A DNA stretch of 64,000 bases, taken from contig CAWIMC010000020.1 in the NCBI GenBank assembly GCA_963837005.1, positions 62,001 to 126,000 of the forward strand, written 5' to 3'. The first letter of the stretch is position 1. Each line of letters begins with the position of its first letter. Shown in pieces: positions 42,717 through 51,174 of the stretch. The notes beneath the pieces are model-generated. The model saw only the letters and a program-made list of their open reading frames with translations. It did not search any database and was not told the origin of the DNA. The translations under genes were made by a program, and so were the position numbers. This DNA is from CALDTK01 sp963837005. Lineage in GTDB: Bacteria > Bacteroidota > Bacteroidia > Chitinophagales > Saprospiraceae.

Positions 42717-43420
42717 GGCCGCTGTTTATCCTTCTAGTATGCGTAGGGTGGTCGGCGGCCGCTTTCGCGCAAAACGAGCGGGCCGCAGGTTTGACCGTCG
42801 AGGCGATCCATAAGTGGAAACTGCCGCGCGCCTGGTCGATCAGCGTCGGCCCCGGACTCGAAGCCCGACCCTACTTCGCCTCTACCGACCCAGAGGCCGC
42901 AGCCCCGTCCACCTTACGCAACCTCGACCTCAATGCGGCCGTGGTCCGCCGCTGGCTCGAGCGCTGGCGCTTTGGCTCAGCGGTGCGCCTGCGCTCGCGG
43001 TACCCCCTCGATGCCGAGGAGCGGGCGCGGGAGCTGCGCACCTGGCTTTACGCCGAGTTCATCACGGACTCACGGTACGTGCGGTGGGCGCACCGCTTCC
43101 GTACGGAGCAGCGGTTCCGGGGCGATGCAGGCGAGCCGCTGGAGGCCACCTACCGACATCGCTACCGCGTTGGTCTCGAACACGCGCTGGCGGGACAGAC
43201 CGTCGACCCGGAGGAATGGTTTTTTACTGCCTCAGCGGAGGTGCTGATCTCTACGGCGGGTTTTGCCGAAAGGCCAACGAGTATCGACTTTCGGCCTACG
43301 GTGACTTTCGGGAAGGGCAACTACGAGTTTGGCCTCGAGTACCGCGACGAGCGCCGCCTGCGAGCCGAGAGCCAGCGCGCGTCGCGGGTACTGCTCGGCG
43401 TGCTGCAGCTGTCCCTTTAG
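42710..43420 (+). CDS. DUF2490-like outer-membrane protein
   Basis: 236 residues; signal peptide MVRPLFILLVCVGWSAA then AFAQN. The mature chain has barrel-type strands: AWSISVGPGLEARPYF, RFGSAVRLRSRYPL, RWAHRFRTEQRFRGD, YEFGLEYRDERR. This matches the DUF2490 pattern of bacterial outer-membrane proteins. A hairpin element encodes the AFAQN cleavage site (42760), as in the gene at 38297; another at 43260 encodes AGFAERP. Confidence 0.7.
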   Translation: MVRPLFILLVCVGWSAAAFAQNERAAGLTVEAIHKWKLPRAWSISVGPGLEARPYFASTDPEAAAPSTLRNLDLNAAVVRRWLERWRFGSAVRLRSRYPLDAEERARELRTWLYAEFITDSRYVRWAHRFRTEQRFRGDAGEPLEATYRHRYRVGLEHALAGQTVDPEEWFFTASAEVLISTAGFAERPTSIDFRPTVTFGKGNYEFGLEYRDERRLRAESQRASRVLLGVLQLSL

Positions 43421-43656
43421 GCCCTCGTAAACCCGCGCGGGGGGGCTAGCATGTCGAGGTACAGTTCTTCGACCTTTGCGCGGGCCCAGGGCGTCTTGCG
43501 CAAGAAGGCGAGGCTCGACTTTACGCTCGGGTCATACTGAAAGCACCGGATCTCGATGCGGCGGGCCAGACCCTCCCACCCGTAGTGCGCCACGAGCGCC
43601 TCGAGAAGGTCGGCAAGCTTAATGCCGTGCAGGGGGTTGTTGGGTTGGGGGGTCAC
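43417..43656 (-). CDS. VF530 family DNA-binding protein
   Basis: About 79 residues. The start GTG at 43656 (VTPQPNNPLHGIKLADLL) fits the family's NNPLHG opening; the longer upstream reading is low-complexity and probably untranslated. The full signature is present: LVAHYGWEGLARRIEIRCF, then DPSVKSSLAFLRKTPWARAK and VEELYL. VF530 (DUF2132) proteins form a small helical fold implicated in DNA binding. Its end overlaps the convergent DUF2490-like gene by four bases. Confidence 0.9.
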   Translation of the reverse strand: MTPQPNNPLHGIKLADLLEALVAHYGWEGLARRIEIRCFQYDPSVKSSLAFLRKTPWARAKVEELYLDMLAPPRGFTRA

Positions 43657-43825
43657 GGGTTTCGGTTTTCGATTGCTGCCGCTAGGCACCTCTAAGAGAG
43701 GGGTAGTTCGCTCTAGGGCAAACCTCAGGTCAGCCGTCGGTGCCAAGTGTGCCAGCAGTACATCGAGGTGGCGCTCGCTGTTGATGGCGCGAAAGTAGAA
43801 GCGTAGCCGCGGTTACCTTTATCCC

Positions 43826-44704
43826 ATGCCGAAGCTATTTTCCCTCCTGGCCCTGCTCGCGGTGACGAGCGTAACCGGAAGCCTATTCGCACAGGTCGCG
43901 TACAGCCTCTCCGGCGAACCCGTCACACCCGCCCTCGAGACCCGCCTCGAACACGTGAGCACCGGCTTCCTGAACGCGCACAGCATCCACGACCCCTTCG
44001 TGTATTGGATACCGGCCCAGGGGCTCGCAGACGGGGCTACTGCGCCGACGATGCTCGTCTGTCCGGGCGGCGGCTACTACGTGCTCGCCTACCAAAAGGA
44101 AGGCATCGACATCGCGCGACGGCTTTCGACGCAGGGCTTCAACGTCGCGGTGCTCATGTCGCGCCTGCCGGCTACCGAAGAGGTGCCGTTTCCGAAGCTG
44201 GTCGCCATGGAAGACGGGCGCGCGGCCCTGCGGCTCCTGCGCGACAAGCGAGCGGCGTGGCGCATCGATACCAGCGCCATTGCCGTGATGGGCTTCTCGG
44301 CGGGGGGACACGAGGCGATGCTGCTCTCGACGCTCGACGACGTTCGCGAGCGACCGCAGGCCTCGGTGCTCGTCTACCCCGTCATCACGATGAAGAAGGC
44401 GACCCATGGCGGTTCGCGTGACGCCCTCCTCGGCAAAACCCCCAGCGAGGCGATGCTCTCGAAGTACTCTGGCGAGGACCGCATCGATGCACGTACGCCG
44501 CGGACGTACCTCGTGCACGCCGCCGATGACGAGGCGGTCCCGGTCACCAATAGCCTCCTGTACGCTGCGGCTCTCGACGCGCACGACGTCCCCTTCGCGA
44601 TGCAAGTTTTGCCGAAAGGCGGACACGGCTTTGGGATGTACGCACCAGGACCGGACGGCGACTGGCTAGCCGGCGTGATCGCGTGGCTCAAGGCAAGGCC
44701 ATGA
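43826..44704 (+). CDS. Secreted acetylesterase-like alpha/beta hydrolase
   Basis: 292 residues with signal peptide ending SLFAQ. LVCPGGGYYVLAYQKEG contains the oxyanion HGGG-like turn (CPGGGY). The nucleophile is in AVMGFSAGGHEAML, the Asp in VHAADDEAVPV, and the His in LPKGGHGFGMY. Typical of BD-FAE/axe-type acetylxylan esterases. It overlaps the next gene by ATGA. A hairpin element at 44606 encodes VLPKGGH, directly before the catalytic His. Confidence 0.85.
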   Translation: MPKLFSLLALLAVTSVTGSLFAQVAYSLSGEPVTPALETRLEHVSTGFLNAHSIHDPFVYWIPAQGLADGATAPTMLVCPGGGYYVLAYQKEGIDIARRLSTQGFNVAVLMSRLPATEEVPFPKLVAMEDGRAALRLLRDKRAAWRIDTSAIAVMGFSAGGHEAMLLSTLDDVRERPQASVLVYPVITMKKATHGGSRDALLGKTPSEAMLSKYSGEDRIDARTPRTYLVHAADDEAVPVTNSLLYAAALDAHDVPFAMQVLPKGGHGFGMYAPGPDGDWLAGVIAWLKARP

Positions 44705-45675
44705 TCACCGAACAGGACCTCTCGATCGACCTCGGCCGCCCGATCCGTTCGCCGATCCGCCTGCTCGATGTCGGGGAGATCGGCGTCCGGCGGGAAGGTC
44801 TGCTCTCGGAACTGCAACCCTACTTCGAGCACCTCACCGACGATCCGTACCTCGGGCGACAGCGGCAACTGGACTTTCTAGCGACGGCCTTGCCCGACGC
44901 TGCTGAGGCGCTAAGCGTGCACCATGCTGGCTACTACTCCGGGCAAATAGGCGTAGGCGGCTTGGAGACCTACATAGATCGACTCGACGAGGAGCAGCGG
45001 GTCACTTTCACCACGCTCGGACGCATCAGTCGGCAGCGGAGTATCGCGCGCTTTAGCGTGAGCTCGCGGGCGGGCGAGCTCAGGCTGCTCTCGGATGGGG
45101 TGGGGCGGCTTTCGCCAAAACCCGACCCCTCCAAGGTCACCTGGCAGCTCGACCGCCTCCGCGAGGCCACCCCCTTTGCGCAAGCCGTGGACGACTACCG
45201 GGCCGTGCGGAGGGTTTTCGCGGAAGCGGCCGAGGAAAGCGTCTCCGGACCCTACTTCCGCCAATTGCTCCAGGCACTGGCCGACACAGTTCACGCGCTC
45301 CACCCCGACACCGACCACTTCCGTATGACGGTGCACTTCATGCGCACGCTCGCCCACGCGGACGTCCCCGGCGAGAACTCTCCCGAGGGCATTCACGAAG
45401 ATGGCGCGGACTACATCGTCTCGGCGCTCGTGCTCCAGCGCCGCGACATCGAGGGGGCCGAGAGCCAGGTCTACGAGCGACTGCCCGACGGCCAGCGAGA
45501 CCTCCTGCTGTCGCACACCCTCCAGGCCGGCGAACTGCTCTTCCAGGCCGACACCGGTGAGGAGAAGACCTTTGGCAATGATCTGTGGCACCACGTCACG
45601 CCCGCGTATGCAGCACGACGGGGCGTGGTAGGCGTGCGCGACATCTTGGGCGTAGATATTGAGTTGAGGGGCTGA
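44701..45675 (+). CDS. 2OG-Fe(II) dioxygenase-family protein (PF10014-like)
   Basis: 324 residues from ATG 44701 (MITEQDLSIDLGRP), four-base overlap with the esterase. The iron site is in PEGIHEDGADYIVSALVL (HxD) with a distal His probably in NDLWHHVTP; an RR/Rx arginine for oxoglutarate follows at PAYAARRGVV. The pattern matches the 2OG-Fe dioxygenase group that includes amino-acid hydroxylases such as L-isoleucine dioxygenase. A free amino acid substrate is possible but inferred. Hairpin elements 45107 (LSPKPDP) and 45214 (RVFAEA). Confidence 0.8.
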   Translation: MITEQDLSIDLGRPIRSPIRLLDVGEIGVRREGLLSELQPYFEHLTDDPYLGRQRQLDFLATALPDAAEALSVHHAGYYSGQIGVGGLETYIDRLDEEQRVTFTTLGRISRQRSIARFSVSSRAGELRLLSDGVGRLSPKPDPSKVTWQLDRLREATPFAQAVDDYRAVRRVFAEAAEESVSGPYFRQLLQALADTVHALHPDTDHFRMTVHFMRTLAHADVPGENSPEGIHEDGADYIVSALVLQRRDIEGAESQVYERLPDGQRDLLLSHTLQAGELLFQADTGEEKTFGNDLWHHVTPAYAARRGVVGVRDILGVDIELRG

Positions 45676-45766
45676 GTGGGCGACTGAGCCTGAAAGGGCG
45701 CTACGCTAGATGGACTGTACGGGCTAACGAGTGGTCACGTCAAGATGTCGTTTGCTGAGTCCCCTA

Positions 45767-47119
45767 TCACACCACCCGCATTGCCTTCGGGTCCCACCGC
45801 ATCACTTTGCCGTCGAAGTAGCTGTCGTTGCACAGCAGCGCCGGCGCTGCGGCTCGGTAGCCGAAGGTTGCATCCTCTGCGACGGGCTTACCGTCTCTCA
45901 CGCCGTCGAAGAAGTGTGCGAAGTGGTCGTAGTGCGCCCCTTTGTACCCGCCCTCGGCCGACCAGCGCTGCGAGTCGCTCGGCATCATCACTTTGCGCTT
46001 GTCTACGGAGACCATCTCACTCGCGGCCTTGCCGGCCGCGAAGGCATCCATTGGGTCGGCGCTCAGGTTTTGACGCAAGTAGACATCGTCCCAGTTGACG
46101 TCCATCGCGCCTTCCGAACCGACGAGGCGCAGGTAGGTCGAGTCGCTGGTGCCATCGACGAAGTTGACCCGCAAGGACAAGTTGAACGGCGGGTGCCCGG
46201 CCTGCTCGCCGTAGTCGAACATGCCCATCAGCACATCGGGCACCTCGCGGCCGTCCTTCCAGTAGCGCAGCCCGCCCGTGGCCATGACCTTCTCTGGACC
46301 GAGACTGTCGAGAATGAAGTGCGAGCTCGAGAAGAGGTGTACGAATAGATCGCCGGCCACGCCTGTGCCGTAGTCGCGGTAGTTGCGCCACCGGAAGAAG
46401 CGCGTCGCGTCGAAGGGGCGGTCGGTCGTATTCGACACAAAGCGTTGCCAGTCGACCGTCTTCGGGCTTGCGTCGGTGGGGATGGGGTACTGCCAGGCCC
46501 CCGTTGGGGAGTTGCGCGCCCAGTAGCCCTCGGCGTAGACGAGCTGCCCGATGGCCCCCTTACGGTAAAGCTCACGGGCCTTTTCGTTGCCGAGCGAACT
46601 CATGCCTTGGCTACCGACCTGGAAGGTCTTGCCGCTCGACTTCGCCGCGGCGATCACGGCCGGACCTTCGCCGATGCTGTGCACCATTGGCTTCTCGCAG
46701 TACACGCCCTTGCCTGCGTTGAGGGCATCGACACTGATCTGCTTGTGCCAGTGGTCGGGCGTCGCGATGATGACGGCGTCGATGTCGGGACGGGCGAGAA
46801 GTTCGCGGTAGTCCTTGGTGGTGAAGATGTCCTTGCCGTAAGTGGTGCGGGCCTCGGCGAGGCGGCCGTCGTAGAGGTCGCAGGCGGCCACGAGTTGTAC
46901 GCCGGGCACTTTGAGTGCTGTTTTCGTGTCTTCGTTGCCCATGCCGCCCGACCCGATGAGGCCGAGGTTGACGCGATCATTGGGGCCGAGTTGAGGTCGA
47001 CGTGTCCAGGGGAGATACTGAGTGGGGCTGGCCGCGGCTGCGTGCGTACCTGCGGCTAGTGCACTGGCGGCGAGGGTAGCGTTGCGGAGGAAGTGGCGGC
47101 GAGAGGTAGACTGGGGCAT
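45767..47119 (-). CDS. Gfo/Idh/MocA oxidoreductase with Tat signal
   Basis: 450 residues. The Tat motif SRRHFLRNATLAASALAAG is at the N-terminus. The Rossmann motif follows in VNLGLIGSGGMGNEDTKTAL. The family signature CEKPMVHSIGE is in the middle, and the DHWHKQ segment is typical of secreted glycoside-active members. The C-terminal alpha/beta domain is complete (RVNFVDGTSDSTYLRLVGSEG). NAD(P)-dependent oxidation of a sugar or cyclitol, in the periplasm, is likely from family knowledge. Confidence 0.9.
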   Translation of the reverse strand: MPQSTSRRHFLRNATLAASALAAGTHAAAASPTQYLPWTRRPQLGPNDRVNLGLIGSGGMGNEDTKTALKVPGVQLVAACDLYDGRLAEARTTYGKDIFTTKDYRELLARPDIDAVIIATPDHWHKQISVDALNAGKGVYCEKPMVHSIGEGPAVIAAAKSSGKTFQVGSQGMSSLGNEKARELYRKGAIGQLVYAEGYWARNSPTGAWQYPIPTDASPKTVDWQRFVSNTTDRPFDATRFFRWRNYRDYGTGVAGDLFVHLFSSSHFILDSLGPEKVMATGGLRYWKDGREVPDVLMGMFDYGEQAGHPPFNLSLRVNFVDGTSDSTYLRLVGSEGAMDVNWDDVYLRQNLSADPMDAFAAGKAASEMVSVDKRKVMMPSDSQRWSAEGGYKGAHYDHFAHFFDGVRDGKPVAEDATFGYRAAAPALLCNDSYFDGKVMRWDPKAMRVV

Positions 47120-47209
47120 GGGGCGAGTTTTGCTGCGCGTAACTTACTGAAAACTGCTAATCTTACCACCATCACGACCTGCGCGTACGCATCAATCTCA
47201 TCGTCGGGG

Positions 47210-48172
47210 TCACCACTTGCCGATCCCGATCCCGATGCGCATGATAGGCAGGACTTGGGGGTTGTACCGATTGGCGCGATTCGCGTTCCAGAACTCCCGG
47301 TTGATCTCGCGGACGAGCCCCGCATTGGACGTAAAAATGCCCCGGCCACCGATCTCGACGCCGGTGGTGAGGTCGAGAGCGAAGCCACCGGTACGCAACT
47401 CCCAGCCCACGAGGGCCGTGCCTCGAATACGTCGCCCCTGCGCGTCGGCCTCCGATAGGCGTTCGAAGGTGTTGGCTGGGTTAGGGATAAAGCGATCGAA
47501 GGTGACGGCTGCCACGCTGTAGGATCCTCCGATCCCGAAGTACATCGGGAAATTGCTGCGGAGGGGGGAGATATAGTACCGCCCCTCGAGCCCGAGGTCA
47601 AAACCACGCACCGATCCACGCGCCACTGCGCTTTGCGTCCCGTCGAAATTACGGCCCGACAGCGGTGCCGTGAGAAAGCCAAAGCTCGCCATGAGGCCCG
47701 CCCTGCCATTTTTCACGTAGCTCACCCCAACGTTGACGGACGGGAACTCGAGTTCGAGTAAGCGCGTTGGATAGAGCATCACCGCGAAGGCATGCTCGTT
47801 GGGGCGGGCCGGCGGAAGGGACGCGAAGTAGGCCTCTCGTTCCGCGCGCATTTGCTCGAGACGCTCGACGCGATTGCGGCGTGCGTCGAGCAGGCGTTCG
47901 CGACGCTCTTCCGGCGTTTCGCGGTAGTCGTAATCGTAGCCGCCACCGCCGCGGCCGGGCGGCAAGCGAGGTCCCGTGAGTTCTTCTTCGGGGGTGCGTT
48001 GTGGCTGCGGTTGTGCCTGTAGGAAGACCGTATCCCGTCGTACGATCACGACCGTGTCGCGGCGCATCACGACGACGGTGTCTCTGGTCGGCCCGGCGGG
48101 CTGTTGGGCCTGGAGCACTAGAGGTGCTAGCAGGAGGCCAGCCGCGCCGACCAGAAAGACACTACGCATCAT
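47210..48172 (-). CDS. Outer-membrane beta-barrel protein with charged N-terminal linker
   Basis: 320 residues; signal peptide MMRSVFLVGAAGLLLAPLVL then QAQQ. Three tandem RDTVVV(M/I)RR-type short repeats follow. A charged coiled-coil-like part comes next (ETPEERRERLLDARRNRVER), then a C-terminal barrel with strands such as PMYFGIGGSYSVAAVTFDRF and a terminal MRIGIGIGKW. No named family. No hairpin element within it. Confidence 0.65.
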   Translation of the reverse strand: MMRSVFLVGAAGLLLAPLVLQAQQPAGPTRDTVVVMRRDTVVIVRRDTVFLQAQPQPQRTPEEELTGPRLPPGRGGGGYDYDYRETPEERRERLLDARRNRVERLEQMRAEREAYFASLPPARPNEHAFAVMLYPTRLLELEFPSVNVGVSYVKNGRAGLMASFGFLTAPLSGRNFDGTQSAVARGSVRGFDLGLEGRYYISPLRSNFPMYFGIGGSYSVAAVTFDRFIPNPANTFERLSEADAQGRRIRGTALVGWELRTGGFALDLTTGVEIGGRGIFTSNAGLVREINREFWNANRANRYNPQVLPIMRIGIGIGKW

Positions 48173-48181
48173 GGTGCTTGC

Positions 48182-48982
48182 TTAGACGCGGGAGTAGGGC
48201 AGGCGGCTGAGCTCGACGAGCTTGCTCGGGTCTGAGTAGTCATATTGGATGAGCTCCTTGGTGCCAACCACGATGAGCAGGCCGTCTTTAGCGATAGCGT
48301 CCCAGGCGGTAAGGCCACCCTGGCGGGAGATCTCGCGGGGCTGGCTCGGGTTGCTCACGTCGAGCAGCGTAAAGCCGTTGGTGTCATTGCAAACGAAAAG
48401 CAAGTCACCGTCGAGGGCAAGGCCCCGCGGCGAGCGAACGTTCATCGTCGTGATGAGCTCGGGGCGGTCGAGGTTCTGGATGTCCATGACGACGAGCATC
48501 TCGATGGTCTGGCGGCGACCGCAATTGTCCTCGGCGTTGCCGGTGTAGAGGGTAGCGTAGGCGGTCTTCGAGTCGGCGACGACGGGGTCGCAGGGCTGCA
48601 CGTCGTTGGTGAGGCGCGAGTAGTCGAAGGTGCCGCGGCGCTCGGGGTGGCCATCGTCGGCGATGGTGTAGGTAAACATGCCGGCGCGCGAGCCGATGAA
48701 GAGGTTGCCGTCGAGGTGGAAGATCGTCTCCACGGCGAGGCCTACATCGGTGCGGTTGACCTCGACGGGATTGTCGCGATCGGTCACGTTGTAGGTGATG
48801 ATGCTCGTGTTGTCGACGGCGTACAGGAAGTTGCCGACGTTGAGCAGGCGCGTGTACGAGCCTGAGGTCACCGTGGCGTTCGTTGGTGCCGCGACTCCAA
48901 TGTCGTTAAAAGTCGTGTCGCCTGTGCAGGCTCCAAGGGCGAGGAGGCCACCGGCCAGGAGGAGGGAGTTAAAGTACTTCAT
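48182..48982 (-). CDS. LVIVD-repeat lipoprotein
   Basis: ATG 48982 gives MKYFNSLLLAGGLLALGAC with lipobox LGAC. The mature protein holds LVIVD-type beta-propeller repeats: NITVTDRDNPVEVNRTD-like YNVTDRDNPVEVN, VVMDIQNLDRPELITTM and FTLLDVSNPSQPREISRQ. Such proteins form surface propellers of unknown binding function. It is paired with another LVIVD lipoprotein upstream on the same strand. Confidence 0.85.
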   Translation of the reverse strand: MKYFNSLLLAGGLLALGACTGDTTFNDIGVAAPTNATVTSGSYTRLLNVGNFLYAVDNTSIITYNVTDRDNPVEVNRTDVGLAVETIFHLDGNLFIGSRAGMFTYTIADDGHPERRGTFDYSRLTNDVQPCDPVVADSKTAYATLYTGNAEDNCGRRQTIEMLVVMDIQNLDRPELITTMNVRSPRGLALDGDLLFVCNDTNGFTLLDVSNPSQPREISRQGGLTAWDAIAKDGLLIVVGTKELIQYDYSDPSKLVELSRLPYSRV

Positions 48983-49016
48983 GGTGTATAGCGTTAAGAT
49001 TACGTGAGTTTGGCGG

Positions 49017-49586
49017 TTAGAAATTGATGCGGCATTCGGGGCTGTTGACGGTAGCCTCTTCCCAGCGGACCAGCAGGCCGAGGGCGGGGTCATAGCACTC
49101 GAAGAAGCCGATGTACCCTTCCGGGAAATCGAGCGGTTGCTCGAAGAGGCCCTCGTCGCGGTCTAGGACGCGGACATTGCGGAGGTCTTCGATGTCGAGC
49201 GTGACGAGATCACCGAAGTTGTTGGCGTAGATGCGGGCCGGGTTCGCGGACGCGGTCACGGTCGAGACGCCGGGCACGTGGATGAAGGCAATCGATTTAG
49301 GTCGCGCGGGGTTGGCGTTGTCGGTGACGTGTATGCCGAGGCCCTGATCTACCGTAAACAGCAAGGTGCCGAGGAGCACGATGCCCGTGCCGTTTTGCTG
49401 GATGCGCGGCACGTCCGCGTAGATCACCTTAGCACTGTCGCCTACGTAGTACACGGGTCGCATCCCGAAGGCTACCTCAGGGACGTCCTCGTTGCCGCCG
49501 ATGTCCCAGATACTGCAGGAGGCGAGCGTCCCCATACAGGAGAGCGCGAGCAGCACGGACAGCAGACGTCGGGGGTAGAGGTTCAT
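49017..49586 (-). CDS. Short LVIVD-repeat lipoprotein
   Basis: ATG 49586, MNLYPRRLLSVLLALSCMG then lipobox LASC. It has one clear LVIVD-like segment (IHVTDNANPARPKSIAFIHV) and a second (LVTLDIEDLRNVRVLDRD). About 190 residues, smaller than the downstream neighbour, with which it likely forms an operon (gap 35 bases). Confidence 0.8.
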   Translation of the reverse strand: MNLYPRRLLSVLLALSCMGTLASCSIWDIGGNEDVPEVAFGMRPVYYVGDSAKVIYADVPRIQQNGTGIVLLGTLLFTVDQGLGIHVTDNANPARPKSIAFIHVPGVSTVTASANPARIYANNFGDLVTLDIEDLRNVRVLDRDEGLFEQPLDFPEGYIGFFECYDPALGLLVRWEEATVNSPECRINF

Positions 49587-49700
49587 CAGATGGTCAACAA
49601 GGTAACACCAGTACCTCCTCATTAAACGCGAGTCCCCGCCAAAAGGCTGCTTTGTAATGAAACTTTAACACGTTCGGCTTATAGAAGCACCTTTGCGTGC

Positions 49701-50837
49701 ATGACCGCAGCCGCACAGGGCCTCTGGCTACTCACCATCGTGCTGCTCGCGAGCATGTGCCGCCGCGCCGCCCCCGAACTCCAACCCAGTCCTACAGCCG
49801 GTATCGACTTAGCCACGCTCGAGGTGGTGGCTCCGGCGGACTTCACCTGGCGGGGCATGACCTTCGCGCACGAGGGCTACGACGGCATCCGTGGGTACGG
49901 CGGGGAGGCTACGCGGGCCTCGATGGACAGTCTCGCCAGGCTCAGCGTCGATGCCCTGGCCATCGTCCCGTACACCTTCATGCGCGATGCCCATAGGCCT
50001 GCGGCTCTCCCTATTCCTGATCGCAAGGGAGGCGAGACGGACGACGCCGTGATCGCCGCCATCGCGCAGACGCACCGCAAGGGCTGGCGGGTGCTGCTCA
50101 AGCCGCAAATCTGGTTGCGCGACGGCTGGCCCGGCTCCATCGACTTCGACACCGCCGAGGACTGGGACGCCTTCCACGAGTACTACCACACCTGGATGAT
50201 GCACTACGCCCGCCTGGCGGCCGCGCACGAGGTCGAGGCGCTTTGCATCGGCACCGAGCTGACGCAGGCCACGCTGCGGCACCCTGAGTTTTGGCGAAAG
50301 CTGATCACCGACGTACGCGCTGTCTATCCCGGTATCGTCACGTACGCCGCCAACTGGGGCGAGGAGTTCGAAGGCATCACGTTCTGGTCGGAGCTCGATG
50401 CCCTTGGCTTGAATGGCTACTATCCGCTTTCGCCAAAACCCGATCCCACCGACGCAGAGCTCCTCGAGGGTGCCCAAGCGTGGATGCGCATGGCCGACGC
50501 AAGCGCTGCCACTGCCGACAAGCCTTTGTGGCTGACCGAGATCGGCTACCGCTCCGTCACGCAGGCTTGGCAAAACCCCCACGCGGGCGTCGATGGCCGC
50601 GCCTCGGACACCCTCGCGCAGGCTCGCTGCTATGCGGCCCTCTTCCAGGCCGCCGCCGAGAGCGAGCACCTCGAAGGAATCTTCATCTGGAAGTGGCCCA
50701 GCTATCTCGGCTACGGCATCGGTGACAACGTGCACCCGGTCTGGGGCGGGGACGCCGCGCGGGAGTTTGCCCCCTCGGCTCCGGTATCGGCGGATTTGGT
50801 GCGGCGCTTCTACGGTAACTCGGAACTCACCGAATAA
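49701..50837 (+). CDS. GH113-like TIM-barrel glycoside hydrolase
   Basis: 378 residues from ATG 49701, N-terminal hydrophobic signal and a possible lipobox (LLASMC). The barrel shows KGWRVLLKPQIWLRDGWPGS, then the acid/base glutamate in EALCIGTELTQAT. The nucleophile glutamate is probably in LWLTEIGYRS; FIWKWPSYLGY follows near the end. This order matches GH113-type (beta-mannanase-like) enzymes. The exact glycan is not readable. Hairpin elements 50288 (EFWRKL) and 50426 (LSPKPDP) are in coding frame. Confidence 0.8.
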   Translation: MTAAAQGLWLLTIVLLASMCRRAAPELQPSPTAGIDLATLEVVAPADFTWRGMTFAHEGYDGIRGYGGEATRASMDSLARLSVDALAIVPYTFMRDAHRPAALPIPDRKGGETDDAVIAAIAQTHRKGWRVLLKPQIWLRDGWPGSIDFDTAEDWDAFHEYYHTWMMHYARLAAAHEVEALCIGTELTQATLRHPEFWRKLITDVRAVYPGIVTYAANWGEEFEGITFWSELDALGLNGYYPLSPKPDPTDAELLEGAQAWMRMADASAATADKPLWLTEIGYRSVTQAWQNPHAGVDGRASDTLAQARCYAALFQAAAESEHLEGIFIWKWPSYLGYGIGDNVHPVWGGDAAREFAPSAPVSADLVRRFYGNSELTE

Positions 50838-51174
50838 CCTGCCACGGGGAGGCTGTGGCGTCGCAGGGATTGTGGAGGTGAAGTGAGGGCTTAAAAACGA
50901 GGGTCATCTAAGCGACGCTGTCCTTCGTCTAGGTACTCGACATCTAAAAAAATAGGAGATCATTTCACCGGATGAAATAGCTTGGTCGAGGTGGCGTGTT
51001 CACTGCCGTATGATACAGCAGTCGTTACCCCGCCTACCACTCGGTAGCCGAGTACTCGACACGAGTTCGGGTTGACATGCCGTGCATCATTCAAATTTTA
51101 AGCGAGCGCAAGCGGACTAAGCTGACCCAACGACAAACCATTCCCTAAAGCGCGACAAAAGCGCTGTTGAGGGG
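50838..51174. other. Convergent intergenic region, nothing assigned
   Basis: These 337 bases lie between converging genes. They include an AT-richer block (50930-50995) with a short dyad ATTTCA/TGAAAT near 50961-50977, but no convincing terminator with T-run, RNA gene or repeat was seen. Confidence 0.5.

Noticed and set aside
44425..44440. CGGCAAAAC at 44431 as a hairpin element
   Set aside because: The arm following GTTTTGCC is not complementary (GAGGAGGG); it fails the stem test.
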